Part shown: piece by piece, positions 30,154-42,252 of the stretch
How positions within the stretch are numbered: position 1 is the first letter of the stretch
Layout of the letters: every line of letters starts with the position of its first letter
Source: Candidatus Macondimonas diazotrophica
GTDB lineage: Bacteria > Pseudomonadota > Gammaproteobacteria > UBA5335
Length of the DNA stretch: 64,000 nt
Reading direction: 5' to 3'
Assembly (NCBI RefSeq): GCF_004684205.1
Contig: NZ_SRIO01000009.1
Location: 48,569 to 112,568, forward strand
Program-made: the position numbers and the translations under genes
The notes under the pieces: generated by a model
What the model saw: only the letters and a program-made list of their open reading frames with translations
What the model was told of the DNA's origin: nothing
Database searches by the model: none

Positions 30154-31547
30154 GAGGTGACATCGCCCTCCGGACGCCGGCGCGGCCCACGGCGGCGGCG
30201 TCGACGGGAAGGCGGGGCTTTCGCCAAAGACTCGGGCCGTTGCTCCAGCAACACCTCACGCGCTTCATCAGCGGCCACCTGAAATTCGGTCCACCACGTT
30301 TGCAGCGCTTCAGGCACTTCACCGCCGTGCCCACGCAGCAACAGGAAATCGTAGGCGGCGCGAAACCGGGGATGCCGCAGCAACGCCTTGGCGCGTTTGG
30401 CCGTGGTGAACTCAAAGCGGGGCTGCAGCTGCCAGATCTCCTGCATCGGCGTTCGGAAGCGGCGCGGCGGCAAAACGGGCATCGCCGCCTCCGCGCGCTG
30501 GATCGCCTCGACGCGCGCCTGTGCCATAGACATCCCCGCCTGAATGCACTCATCCAGGACTTCCCGTAGCGGCCCCCAGCCCAGCGCGGCGAACAGAAAC
30601 GCCGGCGTCACCGACCGGCCCTCGGCAATCCGCTGATCGGAATTGACCATGGCCTGGAGCAGAAGACGCGCCGTCGGCCCCTGCTCACCTTCGCGCCGAA
30701 TCACGGCTTCGGTTGCGGGAAAGAGATAAGCAAACAGGCCGTGCTCACGCAGCAGGGTGAAGGTTTGCGCGGCATGGCCACCCAAAAAGAGCTTCAGGCA
30801 CTCATCGTAAAGCCGTGCCGGCGAGATATCCGTGAGCAGCCCCGACAGTTCACGCAGCGCCTGCGCCGTATGTGTTTCCAGGGAAAAGCCCAGCTTGGCC
30901 GCAAAGCGCACGGCACGCAGCATGCGCACCGGATCCTCCCGATAGCGCGTCCATGGATCACCGATCAGGCGCAGGACGCGATTCTGCAGATCCGCCATGC
31001 CACCGACATAGTCATGGATGCTGAAGTCTTCAATGCTGTAATACAGCGCGTTGACGGTGAAATCGCGCCGCCAGGCGTCTTCCTCGAGACTGCCATAGAC
31101 GTTGTCGCGCAATACCCGCCCGCGTTCATCGACCAGCACGGCATCATCACCCTGCTCACCGGCACCCCGAAAAGTGGCCACCTCGACGATATGTCCGCCG
31201 AAATGCACATGCGCCAGCCGGAAGCGGCGGCCGATCAAGCGGCAATTGGAAAACGTGGCCCGCACCTGCTCGGGCAAGGCATTGGTGGCCACATCGAAGT
31301 CCTTGGGTTGCAAGCCCAGCAGGACATCGCGCACGCCGCCGCCGACCAGAAATGCCTGGTAGTTGGCAGCCTTGAGTCGATAGAGCACCTTGAGCGCCGG
31401 GGCGGCGATATGGGACCGGGACAACGTGTGTTCGGCTCTGCGCACGATCACCGGGCCGATGGAATCAGCCGCCGGTTTGGTGAAATGGGGATCAGGAAAA
31501 AAATCTTGCACGCAAAGGCGATCTGACTGGTGAATTCGGATTGGCAT
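30150..31547 (-). CDS. pcnB: Poly(A) polymerase I
   Basis: PcnB adds 3' poly(A) tails that promote RNA decay. The 465-residue product has the class II nucleotidyltransferase head FLVGGGVRDVLLGLQPKDFDVATNA with catalytic aspartates in DFD, RRFRLAHVHFGGHIVEVATFRG, RRDFTVNALYY, and the RNA-binding middle; it ends in an arginine-rich tail (RRRRRRGPRRR) typical of bacterial poly(A) polymerases rather than CCA enzymes. The start is uncertain: the chosen ATG lacks a strong Shine-Dalgarno, and an in-frame ATG 30 bases upstream is possible. Confidence 0.93.
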   Translation of the reverse strand: MPIRIHQSDRLCVQDFFPDPHFTKPAADSIGPVIVRRAEHTLSRSHIAAPALKVLYRLKAANYQAFLVGGGVRDVLLGLQPKDFDVATNALPEQVRATFSNCRLIGRRFRLAHVHFGGHIVEVATFRGAGEQGDDAVLVDERGRVLRDNVYGSLEEDAWRRDFTVNALYYSIEDFSIHDYVGGMADLQNRVLRLIGDPWTRYREDPVRMLRAVRFAAKLGFSLETHTAQALRELSGLLTDISPARLYDECLKLFLGGHAAQTFTLLREHGLFAYLFPATEAVIRREGEQGPTARLLLQAMVNSDQRIAEGRSVTPAFLFAALGWGPLREVLDECIQAGMSMAQARVEAIQRAEAAMPVLPPRRFRTPMQEIWQLQPRFEFTTAKRAKALLRHPRFRAAYDFLLLRGHGGEVPEALQTWWTEFQVAADEAREVLLEQRPESLAKAPPSRRRRRRGPRRRPEGDVTS

Positions 31548-31674
31548 TAATTTAACATGCCTGACCTGTGCTGGCATCCTGTCGCTGCACAACCAGCCCG
31601 CCAAACGCCGATGGCTTGGACACAGAACCGTTTCACGCAGCGGGAACCGAACGCTGCGTTCGTTTGGGAACTCG

Positions 31675-32118
31675 ATGGATACCGCGACTCCTCGGCAACC
31701 CGCCGTCCAGCCCTGTGGGCTGATCCGCCGCCTGGCGGCAATCTTCTATGACAGCCTGCTGCTCGGTGCCATCTGGATGGGGGCCACCTTCCCCGTACTG
31801 ACCTTCACCCATGGCGAAGCCATTGGTGCCGGCAACCTCGTTTACACCGCGTACCTGCTGCTCATCGGCTGGCTGTTTTTCTCGTGGTTCTGGACTCGAG
31901 GCGGGCAAACCCTGGGGATGCGCGCCTGGCGCATCCAGGTGCAGACCGCGAGCGGCGCACCGCTCGACTGGCGCCGGTCGACCCGCCGCTATCTTGCCTC
32001 GGTGCTGTCCTGGCTGAGCCTGGGGATCGGGTTTTTCTGGCAGTGGATCGACAAAGACCACCGGACCTGGCACGACCGTCTTTCAGGAACCCGCCTGGTG
32101 GTCCTGCCCAAGACCTAA
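31675..32118 (+). CDS. RDD family membrane protein
   Basis: A 147-residue protein with three membrane segments (about 22-42, 52-72, 105-125). RRLAAIFYDSLLLGAIW has the R and D of the RDD motif, followed by GGQTLGMRAWRIQV and WHDRLSGTRLVV, all diagnostic. Some members act in transport or ion stress, but no specific role is assigned. Divergent from pcnB, convergent with lptG. Confidence 0.9.
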   Translation: MDTATPRQPAVQPCGLIRRLAAIFYDSLLLGAIWMGATFPVLTFTHGEAIGAGNLVYTAYLLLIGWLFFSWFWTRGGQTLGMRAWRIQVQTASGAPLDWRRSTRRYLASVLSWLSLGIGFFWQWIDKDHRTWHDRLSGTRLVVLPKT

Positions 32119-32140
32119 GGAACGCCAGGCTGAAGCTCTG

Positions 32141-33205
32141 TTAGCGCATCCGCGCCAACCGCCAGACGGCGATCAGGCTGAACAGAATCGTGGGCAGCCA
32201 GGCGCTTACCGCGATCGGCAGCCCCAGCACCGCCCCACCGCCCCCCATCGTCACGGTGGTGAGGTAATAGATCGCGCCAATGACCAAGCCGATCATGACT
32301 CGCCGCGCCATGCTGCTGTCTCGCAAACCGCCCAGCAGCAGCGGCACGGCCAGCAGCAACATGGGCAGCACGCTGACCGGCAGAATCAGGCGGGACCAGA
32401 ACAACGCACTGAATGCGTCGGTTTCAAGACCGTTCTCACTCAGAAACTGCATCTGCCGCCACAGCTCGACCAAGGTCAGCGTTTCAGGCCTCACCGCCAG
32501 CACCTCGACCATATGGGGCTCGATGCGGAGCGGCCAGATCACCTGGTCATGATGAAAAACCGATGCGCTGTCGGCCTCGAACCGCGTGCCGTCAGCGTCG
32601 AACAATAGCCAGCCATCGGGCTCTACCACGGCGCGCGGCGCGCGCACGATCTCCCGCAGCTGCCCGGTTTCAGTGAACGTCATCACCTCGACACCGCGCA
32701 GCAGGCGCGGACTGACCAGCGAATCGATCCGCACGAACGACTCGCCATCCCGCAACCAAACCTGATCGATCAAACGCGCACCCAGGCCGCCCAATCGCTG
32801 CGCATCGCGCATCTGACGCGCCATGGCCTCGGCAGGCGGCCCCAGTATATCGCCCATGACCCATGCGCCCGCGCCAATGACCATCGCACCGACAACTGCC
32901 GCACGAATCATGCGCCACAACGGCAAACCGAGCGCCTGCATCGCGATCAGCTCCCGCTGCACCGCGAGACCACCCAAACCCAGCAGCGCACCGATCAACG
33001 CCGCGATCGGCACAATCTGGAACAGCACCGCAGGCAGCCTGAGACTGACATAGACCAGCAGCTCCAGGGCACTGAAGCGGGTATCGTCGAAGTCTTCGAT
33101 CTGACTGAGCAGGTTGACAAAGATCACCAATGCCGACATCACCAGCAGCACGGTGCCCACGCCCAGGAGCAAGTTGCGCAACAGGTATCGCTCCAACCGG
33201 ATCAT
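32141..33205 (-). CDS. lptG: LPS export permease LptG
   Basis: LptG with LptF forms the transmembrane part of LptB2FG, which extracts lipopolysaccharide from the inner membrane. The 354-residue product starts MIRLERYLLRNLLLGVG, has three N-terminal helices, a periplasmic beta-jellyroll domain (~130-260) and three C-terminal helices (YjgP/YjgQ layout). The ATG at 33205 overlaps the lptF stop as ATGA; a long in-frame extension upstream lies inside lptF and is not used. Confidence 0.95.
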   Translation of the reverse strand: MIRLERYLLRNLLLGVGTVLLVMSALVIFVNLLSQIEDFDDTRFSALELLVYVSLRLPAVLFQIVPIAALIGALLGLGGLAVQRELIAMQALGLPLWRMIRAAVVGAMVIGAGAWVMGDILGPPAEAMARQMRDAQRLGGLGARLIDQVWLRDGESFVRIDSLVSPRLLRGVEVMTFTETGQLREIVRAPRAVVEPDGWLLFDADGTRFEADSASVFHHDQVIWPLRIEPHMVEVLAVRPETLTLVELWRQMQFLSENGLETDAFSALFWSRLILPVSVLPMLLLAVPLLLGGLRDSSMARRVMIGLVIGAIYYLTTVTMGGGGAVLGLPIAVSAWLPTILFSLIAVWRLARMR

Positions 33206-34305
33206 GACCGCATCCCGAACCAGGACAGCCGACTCGGCCATCGCAGCGTGTGGCCGTTTTGATAGATGAGCAGTGCGGCTCCCAAACCAGCCACGATCAG
33301 ATGGACCCACCAGAGTCCGAACCAGGCTGGTACGACCTGCTGCTCGAGGGCTGTTTTTCCAATACCGAGCAGATTGCCGAATACCACATAAGCCAGCACG
33401 GCCCACAACAAGCCGTTGCTGCGACGGCGTGGCGACGATCGCGCCAGGGGAAGCGCGAGCAGCACGAACACCGGCAGCGACACCGGCGCTGCCAGTCGGC
33501 GATGAATCTCGGCCCAATCTGCGGCGCTCCCCGCCCGGACCAACTGGGCCAGTGGCTGCAGACTGCGCTTGCCGACCTTCGGCAGCATCTGCGGGAGACG
33601 GTAACGGGCCACATGGGTCTCGAAATGGGCAATCCGATAGGCCGCCTGACCAGGCACGCCGTCATAGCGCCAGCCATCTTCGAGCACCAGCTCACGGGCA
33701 CCATCCGCCGTGCGCCGGGTCCATCCCCTGCGCGCCCGGACGAGAACATCCTGATCATCCTGGCGAAAGCGGATCAGGACATCTTCCAGGCGCCCCGTGC
33801 CTCGGTCGGCCTTTTCGGCATAAAACACCGCCTCACCGCCTTGAAACGACAGAAACCGCCCAGGCTGCAAAAGGCTCAGACTCGCCTCCTGCTCACCTGA
33901 CTCGCGCAAGACGAGCGCCTGGCGCGCCGTCCACGGTGCAACGACGAGAGAAAGCGCCCCCACGGGGATGGCCAGCGCCAACGCCAAGGCCAGCAGGGGA
34001 CGCAGATAATGCCCTGGGCCGACACCACTGCCGGCCAACGCAAAGGCTTCATGGTCCCGATACAGTCGCCCGACGCCGAAAATGATGCCCAGCAACAGCG
34101 CAATGGGAAGGGCCAAAGCCAACTGTTCCGGCAGCGTGAACAGGATCAGGCGTCCCAGCACTTCGGGTGATAATTCTCCCGAACCCGCGGCTGCCAGGAG
34201 CCGGCCGAAAATCCCGCCCGCCAGCACCAGCAGGACGATTCCCGTCAGGACGATTACCCAGAACCCGACCTCCTGCAGCAGGTAACGGGAAAAAATTCGC
34301 AGCAT
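33202..34305 (-). CDS. lptF: LPS export permease LptF
   Basis: Partner of LptG in lipopolysaccharide export. The 367-residue product starts MLRIFSRYLLQEVGFWVIVLTG and has six helices in two groups of three around a periplasmic domain (FLSFQGGEAVFYAEKADRG ... RYRLPQMLP). LPEQLALALPIALLLG in the second helix region is typical of LptF. Divergent from pepA, the usual lptFG/pepA arrangement. Confidence 0.95.
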   Translation of the reverse strand: MLRIFSRYLLQEVGFWVIVLTGIVLLVLAGGIFGRLLAAAGSGELSPEVLGRLILFTLPEQLALALPIALLLGIIFGVGRLYRDHEAFALAGSGVGPGHYLRPLLALALALAIPVGALSLVVAPWTARQALVLRESGEQEASLSLLQPGRFLSFQGGEAVFYAEKADRGTGRLEDVLIRFRQDDQDVLVRARRGWTRRTADGARELVLEDGWRYDGVPGQAAYRIAHFETHVARYRLPQMLPKVGKRSLQPLAQLVRAGSAADWAEIHRRLAAPVSLPVFVLLALPLARSSPRRRSNGLLWAVLAYVVFGNLLGIGKTALEQQVVPAWFGLWWVHLIVAGLGAALLIYQNGHTLRWPSRLSWFGMRS

Positions 34306-34468
34306 CAGGATGTTCCGCCCGATGATTCAAAAAAAACGGGATTTCTCATAAAATGCCGGATCATGCCAGCCGTTCGCAAAGATCGGCCATCTCGTCACAG
34401 TTCCCGGACCCAGAACCGCAGCGGTTCTCCATGACCAAGGGCCCCAAGTCTACACGGAGAAGATCAAG

Positions 34469-35959
34469 GTGGAATACGCAGCCAAGAGCGGCAGCCCGGA
34501 AAAACAACGCGTGGCCTGTGTGATCGTCGGTGTCTTCGAGCATCGCCGGCTTTCCGAAGCCGCAGAAACGCTCGACAAGGCGAGCGGCGGCCAACTCGCC
34601 GGCATTCTGCGACGCGGCGACATGGATGGCAAACTCAAACAAACGCTGCTGCTCCACAGTCTGCCCAACACCCTTTGTGATCGCGTACTGCTGGTCGGCT
34701 GCGGCAAGGAGCGGGAATTCGATGACGCCCGCTACCGGCAGGCTGTCCGAGCGGCCTTCCAGGCCCTGCGCCAAAGCGGCGCCCGAGATGCCACCACCTA
34801 CCTGGCCAGCCTGCCCGTGCGCGGCCGGGATCTCGCATGGAAGGTTCGTGAAACCGTCGTCGCGAGCGAGGAACTGAGCTACCGCTTCCAGCCGCCCAAG
34901 GACGAAGAGGGACCGGACACCCGCCTGCGCAGCCTGACGGTCGGCGTGGACAGCCGCCGTGACCTGGATGATGCCGAAGCGACGCTACGCTCCGCCCAGG
35001 CGATCGCGGCAGGCACGCTCACGGCACGCCATCTGGGCAATCTCCCGCCGAACGTCTGCACCCCCGCCTATCTGGCCGAGCAGGCCGAGGCTCTCGCCGC
35101 AGCCGACTCGGCGATCTCGGTCAAGATCCTGGAAACCGCCGACATGGAGGCATTGGGCATGGGCGCCCTGCTGTCGGTGGCCCGCGGCAGCCGCCAACCG
35201 CCCAAGCTGATCGTCCTCGAATACGGCGCCGGCATGGGCAGAGAACCCCCCATCGCTCTGGTCGGCAAAGGCGTCACCTTCGATTCGGGCGGTATTTCGC
35301 TCAAACCCGGCGCCGCCATGGACGAGATGAAATTCGACATGTGCGGTGCCGCCAGCGTGCTCGGCACCTTCAAGGCCGTCTCGCAAATGCAATTGCCCAT
35401 TCATCTGGTCGGCATCATCCCGGCCAGTGAAAACCTCCCTGATGGCAACGCCAGCAAGCCCGGTGACATCGTCACCAGCATGGCCGGCAAAACCATCGAA
35501 ATTCTCAATACCGACGCCGAAGGTCGACTCCTGCTCTGCGACGCGCTCACCTACGCCAAGCGCTATGAGCCCCGCGTCATCATCGACATCGCCACACTCA
35601 CCGGCGCATGCGTCGTCGCCTTGGGCAGTCAGGCCAGCGGTCTGTTCAGCAACGATGCGACGCTGGCCAGGGCCCTCCTGGCAGCCGGCGAGGCAACCGG
35701 TGATCGCGCCTGGCAGATGCCGTTGTGGCCCGAGTATCAGAAACAGCTGGACAGCAATTTCGCCGACATGGCGAATATCGGCGGCCGCGAGGCCGGCAGC
35801 GTCACCGCGGCCTGCTTCCTGTGGCGCTTCGTGGACGATCATCAGCGCTGGGCGCACCTGGACATTGCCGGCACCGCCTGGAAATCCGGCAAGGAAAAGG
35901 GCGCCACCGGGCGCCCGGTACCGCTGCTGGTCGAATATCTGATACAGCAGGTCGCTTGA
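34469..35959 (+). CDS. pepA: Leucyl aminopeptidase (cytosol aminopeptidase, M17)
   Basis: PepA removes N-terminal residues from peptides and in Enterobacteria also acts in Xer recombination and carAB control. The 496-residue product carries the family signature NTDAEGRL (347-354) and the metal-site segments VGKGVTFDSGG and KFDMCGAASVLG. It starts with GTG, preceded by GGAGAAG. Downstream holC follows within 2 bp, as in E. coli pepA-holC-valS. carAB lie in this window too, but I cannot tell whether PepA regulates them here. Confidence 0.96.
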   Translation: MEYAAKSGSPEKQRVACVIVGVFEHRRLSEAAETLDKASGGQLAGILRRGDMDGKLKQTLLLHSLPNTLCDRVLLVGCGKEREFDDARYRQAVRAAFQALRQSGARDATTYLASLPVRGRDLAWKVRETVVASEELSYRFQPPKDEEGPDTRLRSLTVGVDSRRDLDDAEATLRSAQAIAAGTLTARHLGNLPPNVCTPAYLAEQAEALAAADSAISVKILETADMEALGMGALLSVARGSRQPPKLIVLEYGAGMGREPPIALVGKGVTFDSGGISLKPGAAMDEMKFDMCGAASVLGTFKAVSQMQLPIHLVGIIPASENLPDGNASKPGDIVTSMAGKTIEILNTDAEGRLLLCDALTYAKRYEPRVIIDIATLTGACVVALGSQASGLFSNDATLARALLAAGEATGDRAWQMPLWPEYQKQLDSNFADMANIGGREAGSVTAACFLWRFVDDHQRWAHLDIAGTAWKSGKEKGATGRPVPLLVEYLIQQVA

Positions 35960-35961
35960 GC

Positions 35962-36393
35962 ATGACCCGCGTCGGGTTCTACCTCCTGCCGGAAGGAAGC
36001 CCGGATGATATCCGCCACACCGCCTGCCGCCTGATCGACAAGGCGTATCGTCAAGGCCTCGGAATCTACGTGCACACCCCGTGTGCCGAATCGCTTGCCG
36101 ATATGGACGAACTGCTCTGGACCTTCCGTCAGGGCAGCTTCGTGCCCCATATCCCGGTGGCTCAGGAAGACGGCATCAGTCCGGTTCTGTTGGGGTGCAC
36201 CCCCGAACCGCCGAACCGGCTGAGCGACGTGCTGGTCAACCTGACCGATACGGTTCCGCTGTTCTTCAGTCGATTCGAGCGCGTGGTCGAACTCATCGGC
36301 GCCGATGACGCCCAGCGCGCCGCCGGACGCGACCGCTACCGCTTCTATCGCGATCGGGGCTATTCCCTGCAAACCCATACCTTGGCGGTCTGA
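35962..36393 (+). CDS. holC: DNA polymerase III chi subunit
   Basis: HolC links the clamp loader to single-strand binding protein during replication. The 143-residue product shows RVGFYLLPEG, ACRLIDKAYRQGLGIYVH, LDELLWTF-like (MDELLWTFRQGSFVPH) and a late LFFSRFERVVELIG, all matching HolC. Its ATG at 35962 lies just after the pepA stop; the frame is open further upstream inside pepA. Followed by valS. Confidence 0.93.
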   Translation: MTRVGFYLLPEGSPDDIRHTACRLIDKAYRQGLGIYVHTPCAESLADMDELLWTFRQGSFVPHIPVAQEDGISPVLLGCTPEPPNRLSDVLVNLTDTVPLFFSRFERVVELIGADDAQRAAGRDRYRFYRDRGYSLQTHTLAV

Positions 36394-36429
36394 TTCGGCC
36401 GCTGCCCCTCCTCCGACATCCGAGACACC

Positions 36430-39258
<2,829 letters not shown>

Positions 39259-39582
39259 CAGGCCTTCGCTTGACCTTCAACGGCGATCGACCTGCTGCAG
39301 CAGCCCTTGTCGCGATCAGCGGCGACGAACGGGCGATCCACGTGTTGCTCGACCTCAGCAACGAGCAGGTCGAGACCGACTTCAACGACGCCTTCGTCGA
39401 CAGCGATGCATGCTGATTGCAACGCCAGGTCGGCACGTGGACATGAGTGATCGAACCGCACGGCGGCTTCACCCTATCGATCGTTCGCCGCGGCGCATGC
39501 GTTGCAGGGTGTACGCGTACCGACCTTGAGAAAGCAAAACCATCTAATCTGTGAAGGTCGGTGGAAACAGATCAGGCTGAAC
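39259..39582. other. Intergenic stretch after valS, possible gene remnant
   Basis: A frame from about 39272 to 39415 (TTG start; LVAISGDERAIHVLLDLSNE, ending VDSDAC) reads like protein but has no ribosome binding site or recognised family, so it may be a gene remnant. No clear terminator after valS is visible. Confidence 0.3.
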
Positions 39583-40878
39583 ATGCAGCAGCGATTTGAA
39601 GGCGTGAACGGCGAAACCCTGCCGGACACGCAAATACCGAATTGGCTGCAGGTTGAGCATTTGCTGCAGCGATTCCGTGACGTGTGGGTGGCGATCGAGA
39701 CCTATCCGTTCCTGGCAGTGGATACAGAGCGCCTCTTTTCACATTGCCTTGGGATTGGCGAATTCGTGGTGTTTGCCAATGGATGTTTGCTGCAAAACAT
39801 GCGGCGCGATGAAGCAGGACGTCGCTTGCTCAACGTATTCGCGAGCGCCAGCATCGATGCTGGCGTGTCGCCTGACGCGAAGATAATTGTCGAGGGCATG
39901 GCCAACCCGCGCGCCCACTGGATGATTTATTTCAACGATCCGTTCTACGTCGGGATGTACCCGTTCGCGGCGCTCGGAACGCGATACATCTACATCGACG
40001 ACAACGGCATCTATCAGCGCGGATTTGCAGACCAGGTCGACGTCGCTGGCCGCCTTCGCCCTCGCTCTGTATACGTCGACTTCGACCCGCTGGCGGATAT
40101 GGTGCACACCTTTCAGGGGGAATACATCAACGGTCCAAGCAACGTGCCGCGCGACATGGGCCGCTTGACGGCACTGCTCGACGCGATCTTCGTCGAGAAC
40201 GGGAAGATCCACGCTGTTGCGGCGCAACATCATCGTGAGCACGCACCGCTCGAAAAGCCGTTCGACTACATTGCGCCAACCCTGACCCGTTACGGCAGAC
40301 TGACTCACAATGATGCTGGCCAGCCGCGCATCGAATTGTCGTTCGCGCTGCTGCACTATGAAAAAGCGTTGCGGGAGTTGCACGACTTGAAGGCAGCCGT
40401 GCACAAGAACAACACCGAAGGCGCATTCTTCCACGGCGTCTACTGCGTCGTCGCAGTCGCAGCCTGCGCCGAGGCGATCGGAAACCGACTGGTGTTCCAA
40501 GAAACAAAGATTCATCCGGACCACCGCGACAAACGCACGCCGGTACAGAAGATGAACGAGGCCGCAGCAGCGTTGGCGCAAGCACTCGGTCGGGGGTTCG
40601 TGCCGTTGACGGCTGGGCAATCGCACTATGACGCATTGGAGAAAGCGCGCGAGTTGCGCAACGCGTTCATGCACGCCAAGGAACGCGCCGAGAGCGTTGA
40701 TCCGGAGTCGTTGACTTCGATCGTGTTTGCGGCGGTGGACGAAAACCACTGTCGCGGCTACCTGAAAAACCTGCGCCTAGCGGTGGCCCAAGTGTATGAC
40801 CAACTCGCGCCCCACCATAGGCCGCCGATCGTGACGCGCGAGAACGTAAACTGGTTGGAAGATCTTGAGGTACCTTAG
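39583..40878 (+). CDS. Unrecognised protein with C-terminal HEPN-like Rx4H motif
   Basis: Function not recognised. The start at 39583 (MQQRFEGVNGETLPD, AGG eight bases upstream) gives 431 residues; an in-frame ATG at 39502 would give 458. No signal peptide or membrane segment is evident. The N-terminal half (~1-240) has WVAIETYPFLAVDTERLFSH, GEFVVFANGCLLQNM, YIYIDDNGIYQRGF and QGEYINGPSNVPRDMG, with no familiar motif. The C-terminal ~140 residues look all-helical, and LEKARELRNAFMHAKERA contains R-N-A-F-M-H, an Rx4H motif as in HEPN-domain RNases and scaffolds. It stands alone between conserved blocks, with remnants after it, so it looks like an acquired gene; a defence or RNA-related role is speculative. 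Confidence 0.6.
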   Translation: MQQRFEGVNGETLPDTQIPNWLQVEHLLQRFRDVWVAIETYPFLAVDTERLFSHCLGIGEFVVFANGCLLQNMRRDEAGRRLLNVFASASIDAGVSPDAKIIVEGMANPRAHWMIYFNDPFYVGMYPFAALGTRYIYIDDNGIYQRGFADQVDVAGRLRPRSVYVDFDPLADMVHTFQGEYINGPSNVPRDMGRLTALLDAIFVENGKIHAVAAQHHREHAPLEKPFDYIAPTLTRYGRLTHNDAGQPRIELSFALLHYEKALRELHDLKAAVHKNNTEGAFFHGVYCVVAVAACAEAIGNRLVFQETKIHPDHRDKRTPVQKMNEAAAALAQALGRGFVPLTAGQSHYDALEKARELRNAFMHAKERAESVDPESLTSIVFAAVDENHCRGYLKNLRLAVAQVYDQLAPHHRPPIVTRENVNWLEDLEVP

Positions 40879-41211
40879 AAATACCGAATGGGTGGGGTTG
40901 ATGTCTCTGACTTGCGTTGCCGTCACGTTACACCGGGATGGCAGCGGCTGCCCGGCCTTGACGGGATGGGCCAGTAGGGCGAGGGCTCGGGGTAGTGGTA
41001 CCGAGGATCCCTGATGTAGATCGGATTGTGGAATCGGCGTGTCTCCCAACATGAACCCTCGGTAGCCGGCATACGTCAACGCCAGCAACGTGAGCGGATG
41101 CACTTCCATAACCTCGAACAGCTGGTCAGCTTGTTCAGGGTCGGACTTTTCAGGTCGCGCTCCAAGATCCTCATATAGGTTAGGTGCGACTGGATACGTC
41201 GGCAATTGCAT
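40777..41211 (-). CDS. Doubtful small hypothetical protein
   Basis: A 144-codon minus-strand frame, overlapping the end of the preceding plus-strand gene by about 100 bp. Its first ~100 residues (LYEDLGARPEKSDPEQADQL, EVMEVHPLTLLALTYAGYRG) read like a real soluble protein, but no ribosome binding site is seen and no family is recognised. The overlapping C-terminal part suggests the frame is truncated, extended by chance, or simply spurious. Confidence 0.3.
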   Translation of the reverse strand: MQLPTYPVAPNLYEDLGARPEKSDPEQADQLFEVMEVHPLTLLALTYAGYRGFMLGDTPIPQSDLHQGSSVPLPRALALLAHPVKAGQPLPSRCNVTATQVRDINPTHSVFLRYLKIFQPVYVLARHDRRPMVGRELVIHLGHR

Positions 41212-41350
41212 CTTGAACGTGCGCCCGAAGGGCCTCGTCTATGCCGCAGCCGCCCATACGTTTGCGCATCTGTACCTCGCAGCGCTGCGCCGCCAACCGA
41301 CCGGCGTCGACCTCAAGGACATCTGCGACCTGCACGCATTGTCAGACTAA
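41186..41350 (+). pseudogene. Possible C-terminal gene remnant
   Basis: An open plus-strand stretch ends RPKGLVYAAAAHTFAHLYLA, then LKDICDLHALSD and stop, and is followed at once by an inverted repeat AGGGCC-ATTC-GGCCCT (41352-41366) like a small terminator. No convincing start lies upstream, so it may be the 3' end of a broken gene. Family unknown. Confidence 0.3.
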
Positions 41351-41366
41351 GGGCCATTCGGCCCTC

Positions 41367-41537
41367 AGTCCGGGAGCGCTTAGCGCGCGCTTGCAACCAC
41401 ACGCAGTGCACGCTGCCGGGTGCCGCATTGTGGCTCGTTGGTAGCGCGAAACCACATCGGCTCAGACCACGGCCCGGCGCACTCTCCCACCAAGCTCCGA
41501 GATCCTTGCGGCCTGCTATCCAGCAAGCGGCAAACCA
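41367..41537. other. Intergenic stretch at the right edge of the accessory patch
   Basis: No supported gene. It lies between the remnant at 41186-41350 and the conserved minus-strand gene ending at 41538. Confidence 0.4.
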
Positions 41538-41876
41538 TCAACCCTGTGACGCTGCTCCCTGAAGGCGTTGCAGATGCGCCCGGGTCAGTTCGTAGAAACG
41601 CCGCGAGGGGCCGACGTCTTCGAAAATCGGGTCGCCGAGCTCATCGCGCGCCACCACCTGCGAGCCCTGCTGATAGGGCAGCAAGGCTTCGACCTCATCC
41701 AGCGCAGCCCGGATCAGCTCCCCCAACAACTCGGTCTCGTTGCAGGCGGGATACATCTCCTGCAACGCGCGCAGCCGTGCCACATCATGCAGCGGCAAAC
41801 GCAGCGTCATTTCCTGATCTCTTTTGTCCTCGCGTCCCTCACTCTGCCAGCTTTTCACCAATTCCTTGATCGACAT
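41538..41876 (-). CDS. Conserved small hypothetical protein (ribbon-helix-helix-like start)
   Basis: A 112-residue soluble protein, MSIKELVKSWQSEGREDKRD followed by MTLRLPLHDVARLRALQEMY and ETELLGELIRAALDEVEALL. The beta-helix-helix rhythm of the middle suggests a ribbon-helix-helix-like DNA-binding fold, unproven. Homologues in Pseudomonas are, from memory, sometimes labelled type 1 pili tip component without support. GAGGAACCC precedes the ATG. Confidence 0.65.
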   Translation of the reverse strand: MSIKELVKSWQSEGREDKRDQEMTLRLPLHDVARLRALQEMYPACNETELLGELIRAALDEVEALLPYQQGSQVVARDELGDPIFEDVGPSRRFYELTRAHLQRLQGAASQG

Positions 41877-41924
41877 CCGGGTTCCTCTATCGTTTCGGGA
41901 TGATTGCCGCTGAGGCGTGGCGCT

Positions 41925-42146
41925 TCAAGCGCCGCCATGACCGGCCTGGGCCAGAAGAATTTTCACCGCCAGCCAGATCAAGACGATCAATACGACGGTA
42001 CCGAAAGCCCCGACCGCAATGAATGCAAAAGGATTACCGCTGGTGAAATCCCGCTCGCGGTTCTTTTCGCTCTGCACGCCAACCAGTGCGGCCAGCACGC
42101 TGCCCACGACTTGAAAAAAACCCATGCGGTCTTCGCGTTGCGCCAT
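41925..42146 (-). CDS. DUF2970 family small membrane protein
   Basis: A 73-residue protein: MGFFQVVGSVLAALVGVQSE and KNRERDFTSGNPFAFIAVG are characteristic of DUF2970, followed by one long membrane helix (~44-64). No function known. GAGGAAGATC lies upstream of the ATG. Confidence 0.88.
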   Translation of the reverse strand: MAQREDRMGFFQVVGSVLAALVGVQSEKNRERDFTSGNPFAFIAVGAFGTVVLIVLIWLAVKILLAQAGHGGA

Positions 42147-42252
42147 GATCTTCCTCGCTTTGAAAGCTTCCGCCCCTGATTCCGGGCGGTATGATCAGAT
42201 TCTACCCGCCCCGGCCGAAAACCTCATTTGAATTCGCTGTTCCGGAGCCCCC

